DNA of 29,592 bases from Bacteroidales bacterium. GTDB taxonomy: Bacteria; Bacteroidota; Bacteroidia; Bacteroidales; SMBSF39. Positions within the stretch are counted from its first letter, which is position 1. Each line of letters begins with the position of its first letter. This document shows, piece by piece, positions 1 through 5,244 of the stretch. The position numbers were made by a program, and so were the translations under genes. The notes under the pieces were generated by a model that did not search any database, was not told the origin of the DNA, and worked only from the letters and a program-made list of their open reading frames with translations. Where the stretch lies: NCBI GenBank assembly GCA_021107685.1, contig JAIOSH010000130.1:1-29592 (forward strand), given 5' to 3'.

Positions 1-1
1 C

Positions 2-136
2 GCATATTTTTTAGCAATTCCATTAAACATGGATGAAAATGGAGTCTTTTACTCTATTATAATTGCAGAGACATTTATGACATTGAGTGCTATTTTTATA
101 TTTAAAAAAGGCAAGTGGAAATATAAGCGGATTTAA
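2..136 (+). CDS. MATE family efflux transporter, C-terminal fragment (5' end outside window)
   Basis: An open frame runs in from the left edge and ends in TAA at 134-136, giving 44 residues that begin AYFLAIPLNMDENGVF and end in KKGKWKYKRI. It consists of a hydrophobic helix (IIIAETFMTLSAIFIF) followed by a short basic tail. This pattern, an IPL element, a last helix containing I-A-E and then F-K-K-G-K-W-K, is typical of the last membrane helix of Bacteroidota MATE (NorM/DinF-like) cation or drug antiporters of the inner membrane. The family call rests on this short tail only, so the substrate and subfamily cannot be judged. Another polytopic transporter with a similar tail is possible. Confidence 0.6.
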   Translation, partial: AYFLAIPLNMDENGVFYSIIIAETFMTLSAIFIFKKGKWKYKRI

Positions 137-162
137 AAATGAGTCTGGTCTAAACAATAATT

Positions 163-350
163 GAGTCCAGTCTGAAAACAAAAAAAACCCGTCATTGCGA
201 GGAACTGCAGGGTTGGCTTGTGTGCTGGAGTTCCGTGGCAATCCCTTTGATAGCATGGACTACGTAAATAAGAAACAGATTGCCACGCTCTATCACACAG
301 GCCTACCCTTATGCTCGCAATGACGAAGTAAGCCTTTTAGGACTGAACTC
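163..350. repeat. Long nested inverted repeat (dispersed-repeat-like hairpin)
   Basis: Three nested pairs of arms are visible. GAGTCCAGTC (163-172) pairs with GACTGAACTC (341-350) with one mismatch. CGTCATTGCGAG (190-201) pairs perfectly with CTCGCAATGACG (314-325). CGTGGCAATC (234-243) pairs perfectly with GATTGCCACG (278-287). A small hairpin GGAACT/AGTTCC (201-206/229-234) and an imperfect pairing of the GGTTGGCTTGTGTG region with CACACAGGCCTACC lie between. The base composition is richer in GC than the surroundings. 'GTCATTGCGAGGAA ... CTCGCAATGAC' sequences are a familiar class of dispersed intergenic repeats in bacterial genomes. It sits between the MATE gene and the DUF134 promoter and could act as a terminator or a non-autonomous mobile repeat. 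Confidence 0.75.
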
Positions 351-377
351 ATAATTTTTATAAAAAAATTTTCAATT

Positions 378-393
378 ATGAACAAATGTTCAT
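378..393. promoter_or_regulatory. Operator-like 16-bp palindrome ATGAACAAATGTTCAT
   Basis: Seven of eight base pairs are self-complementary, with only the central AA unpaired (ATGAACA/TGTTCAT). It abuts the -7 element at 394 and therefore covers the spacer between the -33 and -7 positions. That is a classic place for a repressor, and the shape suits a TetR-type or other homodimeric helix-turn-helix regulator. The regulator is not identified; the DUF134 protein encoded just downstream is one candidate (autoregulation). Confidence 0.5.
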
Positions 394-401
394 TATCTTT
401 G
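394..401 (+). promoter_or_regulatory. Bacteroidota -7 promoter element TATCTTTG
   Basis: It matches the Bacteroidota consensus TAnnTTTG exactly and lies 20 bases before the ATG at 422. No convincing -33 TTG is seen. Its position argues that the upstream in-frame ATG at 386, inside the palindrome, is not used as a start. Confidence 0.6.
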
Positions 402-421
402 CCGAAAATTATTTTAGAACA

Positions 422-1027
422 ATGTCGCCACGACCCAAGAGATTCAGAAGAATGTATCAGCCACCGACTATTAAGGGCTTTCGTCCGTTTGGTAATCCGG
501 CTGTATTGAAAGATTCTGTAAAATTGCTGTTTGAAGAATATGAAGCAATTAAGTTGGCAGATTATGATTTTTTATCACATGAACAAGCTGCTGAAAAAAT
601 GAATGTATCCCGTCCGACTTTTTCGAGAATATATGATAAAGCAAGGAAAAAAATCGCACAGGCTTTTATTGAAACACGTTCAATAATAATTGAAGGCGGC
701 AATGTTCAGTTTGATGAAGAATGGTTTAGGTGTATAAGCTGCGAAAGCACTTTTAAGATACCTAAAAAAGGAATATCAGTTACAGAATGTCCGGTTTGTA
801 AATCAAAAGAAATAATTCATATTAATACTACAATAAAGAGAGAAACGGAAGTGGTAAATCCGCTGAAACAAAATAAACAAAGAATGGGTGATACAGGATT
901 CTGTATATGTCCTGTTTGTGAAATAAAAATAACACATCAGGCAGGAATGCCATGCAGACGTGTAATTTGCCCTGATTGTGGTATTAATATGATAAGGGAA
1001 GTTTCTAATAAAAAAAGAAATAATTGA
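422..1027 (+). CDS. DUF134 (UPF0251) DNA-binding protein with C-terminal zinc-ribbon motifs
   Basis: The product has 201 residues. Residues 1-95 match the DUF134 pattern: MSPRPKRFRRM at the start, EEYEAIKLADYDFLSHEQAA at 38-57, then a helix-turn-helix resembling sigma-70 region 4 (AAEKMNVSRPTFSRIYDKAR, 56-75) and an IEGGN end at 90-94. The rest adds cysteine pairs: C104xxC107...C123xxC126 (one zinc ribbon) and C161xCxxC166...C178...C183xxC186 (a second ribbon of the 'CPVC...GMPCRR...CPDC' type seen in small proteins of anaerobes). DUF134 genes commonly neighbour NifX/MinD-ATPase genes, as here, so it is probably the transcriptional regulator of the operon and may sense metal, Fe-S clusters or redox through its cysteines (inference). 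The start at 422 is chosen because the conserved N-terminus begins there and the -7 box lies at 394-401. Confidence 0.85.
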   Translation: MSPRPKRFRRMYQPPTIKGFRPFGNPAVLKDSVKLLFEEYEAIKLADYDFLSHEQAAEKMNVSRPTFSRIYDKARKKIAQAFIETRSIIIEGGNVQFDEEWFRCISCESTFKIPKKGISVTECPVCKSKEIIHINTTIKRETEVVNPLKQNKQRMGDTGFCICPVCEIKITHQAGMPCRRVICPDCGINMIREVSNKKRNN

Positions 1028-1054
1028 CATATTTATTAACATAAAAATTAAAAA

Positions 1055-1363
1055 ATGAAAATTGCAGTAACATCATTAGGAAATACATCTGATTCGAAAA
1101 TGGATCCAAGATTTGGCAGATGTGCTTTTTTTGCTATTTATGATACAGTAGCAAATACATATAATTTTATTGATAATCCCGGAAAGAACGCTGGTCATGG
1201 AGCAGGTCCCCAGGCTGCGGAACTAATTGCAAATAATGGAGTAAAAAAAGTAGTTTCAGGTGAATTTGGTCCTAAAGCTAAAAATGCTCTTGAAAGTTTG
1301 GAAATAGAAATGATCATTGAAAAGAATAAAGAAAAAACTATTAAAGAAATTAATATAACATGA
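1055..1363 (+). CDS. NifX/NifB C-terminal family protein (iron-molybdenum cofactor-binding fold), paralogue 1
   Basis: The product has 102 residues, the usual length of stand-alone NifX/MTH1175-like proteins. The family hallmarks are visible: MKIAVTSLGN at the N-terminus, S14-K-M-D-P-R-F-G-R-C23, then GHGAGPQAAELIANNGVKKV (47-66) and a GEFGPKA turn. Family members with this ribonuclease-H-like fold (NifX, NafY, the NifB C-terminal domain) bind metal clusters such as FeMo-co precursors. No nitrogenase genes are nearby, so the role is more likely general metal-cluster carriage or an unknown enzyme's cofactor. Its stop codon overlaps the start of the next gene (ATGA, 1360-1363), indicating translational coupling. 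Confidence 0.85.
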   Translation: MKIAVTSLGNTSDSKMDPRFGRCAFFAIYDTVANTYNFIDNPGKNAGHGAGPQAAELIANNGVKKVVSGEFGPKAKNALESLEIEMIIEKNKEKTIKEINIT

Positions 1364-1695
1364 AAAAAATAGCCATACCAACAGAAAATAATTCAATATG
1401 TGCTCATTTTGGGCATTGTAAAGAATTTTCAATTTTTGAAACAGAAGACGGACAAATAGTTTCAAATGAATTAGCCGTTCCCCCTCCGCATGAACCAGGT
1501 GTATTACCGGGATGGCTTGCTGAAAAAGGAGTAACAGATATTATTGCCGGTGGAATGGGGCAAAGAGCAATTAATTTGTTTCTTGATAATAAAATTAATG
1601 TTTATGTTGGTGTTACTGTTAAGGCCCCTAAAGAATTAGTTTTAGATTTACTTAATGGTAATTTACAGGCAGGTGTGAATTTATGTGATCATTAA
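1360..1695 (+). CDS. NifX/NifB C-terminal family protein, paralogue 2
   Basis: The product has 111 residues and overlaps the preceding NifX-like gene by four bases. It begins MKKIAIPTENNSICAHFGHC, in which C14, H16, H19 and C20 form a compact C-x-H-F-G-H-C cluster suited to binding a metal centre. GVLPGWLAEKGVTDIIAGGM and the end GVNLCDH also follow the family. It differs from paralogue 1 in its metal-loop residues (CAHFGHC instead of MDPRFGRC), so the two may bind different clusters or act as a pair. Its likely role is delivering or storing an Fe-S or Fe-Mo type cluster with the downstream ferredoxin-ATPases (inference). Confidence 0.87.
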   Translation: MKKIAIPTENNSICAHFGHCKEFSIFETEDGQIVSNELAVPPPHEPGVLPGWLAEKGVTDIIAGGMGQRAINLFLDNKINVYVGVTVKAPKELVLDLLNGNLQAGVNLCDH

Positions 1696-1703
1696 TTATA
1701 AGC

Positions 1704-1773
1704 AAGTCTGAAGTAAGAAGTTTGAAGTAAAACATCTTCCGTCTTCCGACTTCGGTCTTCTAACTTCCGACTT
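1704..1773. repeat. Imperfect inverted repeat built from GAAGTC/GACTTC-type units
   Basis: The arm at 1704-1728 (AAGTCTGAAGT...) pairs imperfectly with 1749-1773 (ACTTCGG...CCGACTT). The right side is internally periodic, with CTTCCG/CTTC units repeated about every 7-8 bases. It lies in the 114-base gap between the second NifX-like gene and the first MinD-like gene. It resembles the GAAGTCGGAAG-type dispersed repeats of Bacteroidota. It may attenuate transcription or stabilise the upstream part of the operon message. Confidence 0.65.
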
Positions 1774-1809
1774 TTACAAATCAATAGTTTACCCGAAATA
1801 TTTAATTAA

Positions 1810-2679
1810 ATGAATTATAAAATTGCAGTTGCAAGCGGAAAAGGCGGCACAGGAAAAACAACTGTAGCTGTTAATTTATTTTATACTGTTCGGGATATAT
1901 TCAAAGAAAAGATTCAGTTAATTGATTGTGATGTTGAAGAACCTAATGTCAATATTTTTACAAAAGGTACTTTATGTCAGGAAAAGAGTGTTAGTATAAA
2001 AATACCTGTAATTAATAAAGAAACATGTAAATATTGTGGTACTTGTGCGGATTATTGTGCATATAATGCTTTGCTTTTTGTAAAAACCATACCTCATATT
2101 GCTGTATTAGAAGATCTTTGCCATGGCTGTGGAGCATGTTTATATGCCTGTAATGTAAATAATGTAATTACTGAAAAAGAAAAAGTCCTTGGTAAAATAT
2201 CTGAATTTCAAGTAAATGATATTTCAAAGCTTATTGAGGGTCGGATAGATGTAGGTGTAGCTATTGTATTGCCTGTGATTAAAGCTGCAAAAAATGAAGC
2301 TGATAAAAATGGTATTGTAATATATGATGCTCCCCCAGGCACTTCTTGCCCTGTTTTGGAAACTATTTATGACTCTGATTATGTTGTTCTTGTTACCGAA
2401 CCAACTCCTTTTGGTGTGAATGATTTAAGAATAATGGTTGAAACTGTAAAAAAAATCGGAACAAAAATGGGAGTAGTAATCAACCGTGCAGGCTTAGGTT
2501 CAAATGAGGTTTACGAATATTTGGCAAAAGAAAAAATAGAAATATTAATGGAAATACCCTATGATAAGCAAATTGCTGAAATATATTCAAAAGGAGATAT
2601 CATTATAAATAAATTACCTTGGGTAAAAGACAAACATATTGAATTATTTAATAAAATAATATCATGTGTTGAGCAATAA
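1810..2679 (+). CDS. MinD/ParA-superfamily P-loop ATPase with inserted 2x[4Fe-4S] ferredoxin domain, copy 1
   Basis: The product has 289 residues. The deviant Walker A is SGKGGTGKTT (9-18), the switch-I-like region is LIDCDVEEPNVN (37-48), and the APPGTSCP element (174-181) is as in the Mrp/NifH/MinD group. Between the first and second parts of the ATPase sit two ferredoxin cysteine sets: C73xxC76xxC79xxxC83 and C104xxC107xxC110xxxC114. The architecture is that of the COG1149 ATPases of anaerobes. Such ATPases are thought to load or transfer Fe-S or other metal clusters using ATP; direct biochemical proof for this subgroup is scarce. It pairs with a downstream paralogue and follows the NifX-like genes. 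The second cysteine set lacks the usual proline after its last Cys (C-N-V-N instead of C-P). Confidence 0.88.
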   Translation: MNYKIAVASGKGGTGKTTVAVNLFYTVRDIFKEKIQLIDCDVEEPNVNIFTKGTLCQEKSVSIKIPVINKETCKYCGTCADYCAYNALLFVKTIPHIAVLEDLCHGCGACLYACNVNNVITEKEKVLGKISEFQVNDISKLIEGRIDVGVAIVLPVIKAAKNEADKNGIVIYDAPPGTSCPVLETIYDSDYVVLVTEPTPFGVNDLRIMVETVKKIGTKMGVVINRAGLGSNEVYEYLAKEKIEILMEIPYDKQIAEIYSKGDIIINKLPWVKDKHIELFNKIISCVEQ

Positions 2680-2707
2680 ATTCAATCATCATCAGTAACA
2701 CAAAAAA

Positions 2708-3583
2708 ATGAAGCAAATAACTATTATCAGCGGTAAAGGAGGTACCGGAAAGACAAGCTTAACATCAGCATTTGCATCAATTGCAAAAAACAGCATTATT
2801 GCTGATTGTGATGTTGATGCTGCTGATATGTTCATCATATTAAAACCTGAAATAATTAAAGAAGAAAAATATTTGGGAGGTAAAATAGCAGTTATTGATT
2901 ATGATAATTGCACTAATTGCGGAATTTGTAAAGAATATTGCCGTTTTGAAGCAATTGAAAATAAAAATGATAAAATTGTAATTTCTGATTTTGCTTGTGA
3001 CGGATGTGAATTATGTATGCGGATTTGTCCTGAAAATGCTATTTCTATGAAACAATCCGATGACAACCGTTGGTTTGTTTCAAATACACGTTTTGGAAAG
3101 ATGGTTCATGCACGTTTGGGAATAGCAGAAGACCTGTCAGGAAAATTAGTTGCTGTTGTCAGGGAAGAAGCTAAAAAAATTGCAAAGGAGCAGAATAATG
3201 ATCATATAATTATTGATGGACCTCCCGGTATTGGATGTCCTGTTATTGCTTCAATAACAGGTATTGATATTGCTGTTATTGTTACAGAACCAACTCAATC
3301 GGGTTTGCATGACTTGATAAGAGTTGTTAATCTAATTGATAATTTTAAAGTAAAGCCGTTTATTATTATTAATAAATCTGATATAAATAATAACATGACA
3401 AAGCAAATTGAAAGTTATTGTAATGATAATGACCTGGAAGTCATTGCAAATATACCATTTGACAGAATTTTTATTGATGCTATGGTTAACCGGCAGACAG
3501 TTATAGAATTTGCTCCTGAATCCGATATAAGTAAAACTATTAGCTCTGTTTGGAGTAAAATAAGTTCATATAATAATTATTAA
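2708..3583 (+). CDS. MinD/ParA-superfamily P-loop ATPase with inserted 2x[4Fe-4S] ferredoxin domain, copy 2
   Basis: The product has 291 residues and is a diverged paralogue of the preceding gene, 28 bases downstream and in the same orientation. Walker A is SGKGGTGKTS (8-17). The ferredoxin cysteines are C68xxC71xxC74xxxC78 and C97xxC100xxC103xxxC107, the latter followed by the normal proline. DGPPGIGCPV (about 170-179) is the switch-II-type motif. A conserved TRFGKMVHARLG segment lies between the ferredoxin and the C-terminal ATPase half. Two such genes side by side are typical, and the products may form a heterodimer. The predicted location is the cytoplasm, and the likely job is ATP-driven metal-cluster assembly or electron delivery to a cluster carrier (inference from family). 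Confidence 0.88.
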   Translation: MKQITIISGKGGTGKTSLTSAFASIAKNSIIADCDVDAADMFIILKPEIIKEEKYLGGKIAVIDYDNCTNCGICKEYCRFEAIENKNDKIVISDFACDGCELCMRICPENAISMKQSDDNRWFVSNTRFGKMVHARLGIAEDLSGKLVAVVREEAKKIAKEQNNDHIIIDGPPGIGCPVIASITGIDIAVIVTEPTQSGLHDLIRVVNLIDNFKVKPFIIINKSDINNNMTKQIESYCNDNDLEVIANIPFDRIFIDAMVNRQTVIEFAPESDISKTISSVWSKISSYNNY

Positions 3584-3621
3584 ACTTATAGCGTTTAATA
3601 TTTAAAGCCAAAAACAAATTT

Positions 3622-4881
3622 ATGAAACGTTTATTACTAATAAATATATTCCTTTTACTGTTTGTTCTTACAAAGGCTGCATATATCCTGATACCAATGG
3701 ATGATACTCAGAAAAACCATTTGAAAGCTTATGGTATTACTTATTGGACACTTGAACATAATATAGAAGTAAGTTGGTTGCTTAATTATCGTGGAGGCAG
3801 CTTTATGTTCAAATATCATAAATTACTTGAAAATGAATGTGTAATAAGGGGAGTTTCATATAAAATAATAGCTGATGTGCAATCAACAGCAATTTTACAG
3901 GAAATAGCCCAGCCTGAAGTAAATATGGATGAGGTTAAATTGCATAAAGCTCCTAAGATTGCGGTTTATTCACCTAAAAACAAACAACCATGGGATGATG
4001 CAGTTACTTTAGTATTGACTTATGCTGAAATACCGTATGATGTTGTTTATGATGAAGAAGTCCTTGATGGTGTTTTGCCTTTGTATGACTGGTTGCATTT
4101 ACATCATGAAGATTTTACAGGTCAATATGGAAAGTTCTGGGCACATTATAAGAATGTTGCCTGGTATATTGAAAATCAAAAAGCTGCTGAAGAAACTGCT
4201 TATAACTTAGGATTCAGCAAGGTATCTCAATGCAAATTAGCTGTTGTAAAGAAAATACGAGATTTTACAGCAGGTGGTGGATATTTATTTGCCATGTGTT
4301 CTGCAACAGATAGTTATGATGTTGCTCTTGCTGCCGAAGGCATAGATATTTGTGATGTTATGTTTGACGGCGACCCTTCTGATCCCATTGCCCAGTCAAA
4401 ATTAGATTATAGTAAATGTTTTGCATTTAAAGATTTTATCCTTAGTAAAAGTCCTTATGAATATGAAATTTCATCCATAGATGTTGTTCCAACTCACCGT
4501 AAAGTCAATATAAATAATGATCTTTTTACATTATTTGATTTTTCGGCAAAATGGGACCCTGTACCAACTATGCTCTGCCAGGACCACGAAACTGTAATTA
4601 GAGGATTTATGGGACAAACCACAGCATTTAATAAAAAATATCTAAAATCAAATGTTTTGATAATGGGTGAAAATAAAGCAATAAATGAAGCAAGATATAT
4701 TCATGGTGAATATGGCAGAGGAACATGGACTTTTTACAGTGGACACGACCCTGAAGATTACAAGCACTATGTTGGCGATCCTCCTACCGATCTTAATCTT
4801 TATCCAAACTCACCGGGTTACAGGCTGATACTTAATAATGTATTATTTCCTGCTGCTAAAAAGAAAAAACAAAAAATTTAA
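3622..4881 (+). CDS. Secreted protein of the family often labelled 'asparagine synthetase B' (ThuA/GATase-like fold suspected)
   Basis: The product has 419 residues with an N-terminal signal peptide (KRLLLINIFLLLFVLTKA). The mature protein starts near YILIPMDDTQKNHLKAYG, followed by W-x-L-x-x-x-x-x-V-x-W-L-L-N-Y-R-G-G-S, a stretch conserved in Bacteroidota homologues. An H-x-H-H segment occurs near residue 159, and AGGGYLFAMCSATD (217-230) looks like the nucleophile elbow of ThuA- or class-I-glutamine-amidotransferase-like proteins, with C226 at the turn. The C-terminal HGEYGRGTWTFYSGHDPED also resembles ThuA-type proteins. I see no asparagine synthetase ATP-pyrophosphatase domain or N-terminal Cys2 nucleophile, so that label is probably a propagated error. 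The real function is unknown, and the location is periplasmic or extracellular. It lies 38 bases after the ATPase gene, so co-transcription is possible but not shown. Confidence 0.7.
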   Translation: MKRLLLINIFLLLFVLTKAAYILIPMDDTQKNHLKAYGITYWTLEHNIEVSWLLNYRGGSFMFKYHKLLENECVIRGVSYKIIADVQSTAILQEIAQPEVNMDEVKLHKAPKIAVYSPKNKQPWDDAVTLVLTYAEIPYDVVYDEEVLDGVLPLYDWLHLHHEDFTGQYGKFWAHYKNVAWYIENQKAAEETAYNLGFSKVSQCKLAVVKKIRDFTAGGGYLFAMCSATDSYDVALAAEGIDICDVMFDGDPSDPIAQSKLDYSKCFAFKDFILSKSPYEYEISSIDVVPTHRKVNINNDLFTLFDFSAKWDPVPTMLCQDHETVIRGFMGQTTAFNKKYLKSNVLIMGENKAINEARYIHGEYGRGTWTFYSGHDPEDYKHYVGDPPTDLNLYPNSPGYRLILNNVLFPAAKKKKQKI

Positions 4882-4883
4882 TT

Positions 4884-5008
4884 AGTGTTTGCAAGAAAAT
4901 GCCAATAACTTCGTTACGCTCATCTTAAAATTCAGTCATTTACTTTAGTAAACTCCTGATTTTTAAGATTTCGCAAGCCTTGTTCTTGACGTTTTCTTAT
5001 CAAACACT
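4884..5008. repeat. 125-nt long imperfect hairpin in the 4882-5244 gene-free stretch
   Basis: AGTGTTTG (4884-4892 region) pairs with CAAACACT (5001-5008). The adjoining AAGAAAA/TTTTCTT pairs with one bulge. GCCAATAAC pairs with GTTCTTGAC using wobbles. ATCTTAAAATTCAG (4922-4935) pairs with CTGATTTTTAAGAT (4955-4968) with one mismatch, and TTTACT/AGTAAA caps the structure. The whole element can fold as one rod. It lies between the ends of convergent genes, so it may act as a terminator. Its form suggests a dispersed structured repeat. Confidence 0.65.
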
Positions 5009-5025
5009 TAGTTTTTGTGCAAAGA

Positions 5026-5154
5026 CTAATTAGTAAATATCATCTTATTGATAGTCATAACTTTCCCTTTAATAATAAATGCGCAAAAATAAATACCTGA
5101 TTCCTGGTATGTACCTTTATTATCTTTTCCATCCCATTCAATTGAAGACTGATT
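5026..5154 (-). pseudogene. Orphan fragment of a T9SS/FlgD-like C-terminal domain
   Basis: On the minus strand, a frame between two stops encodes about 42 residues: NQSSIEWDGKDNKGTYQESG, then IYF and a KGKVMTINKMIF end. W-D-G-K-D-N-x-G...G-x-Y...K is the hallmark of the FlgD-Ig-like domain, with its 'KMI' last strand, found at the C-termini of many T9SS-exported Bacteroidota proteins. There is no start codon and a stop (TAG) lies immediately upstream, so this is the 3' remnant of a deleted gene. It lies past the terminator of the giant protease gene and is not its continuation. Confidence 0.7.
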
Positions 5155-5184
5155 CTATAAAATTAAAGTAAAAAAGAAAAACAC

Positions 5185-5221
5185 AAAAAAAAGCTGATCT
5201 TTTAAAGACCAGCTTTTTTTT
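5185..5221 (-). terminator. Rho-independent terminator of the C25 protease gene
   Basis: On the minus strand, GCTGGTC and GATCAGC form a stem (one G-U pair) extended by A-tract/T-tract pairing and followed by a T run. It starts 24 bases after the stop codon at 5245. The A-run on the other flank means it could also stop plus-strand transcription. Confidence 0.8.
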
Positions 5222-5244
5222 AACTAAAAATAATTATTTATCTG

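Noticed and set aside
386..421. Upstream in-frame ATG extending the DUF134 gene by 12 residues
   Set aside because: It lies inside the operator-like palindrome and upstream of the -7 promoter element, and the conserved N-terminus starts at the ATG at 422.
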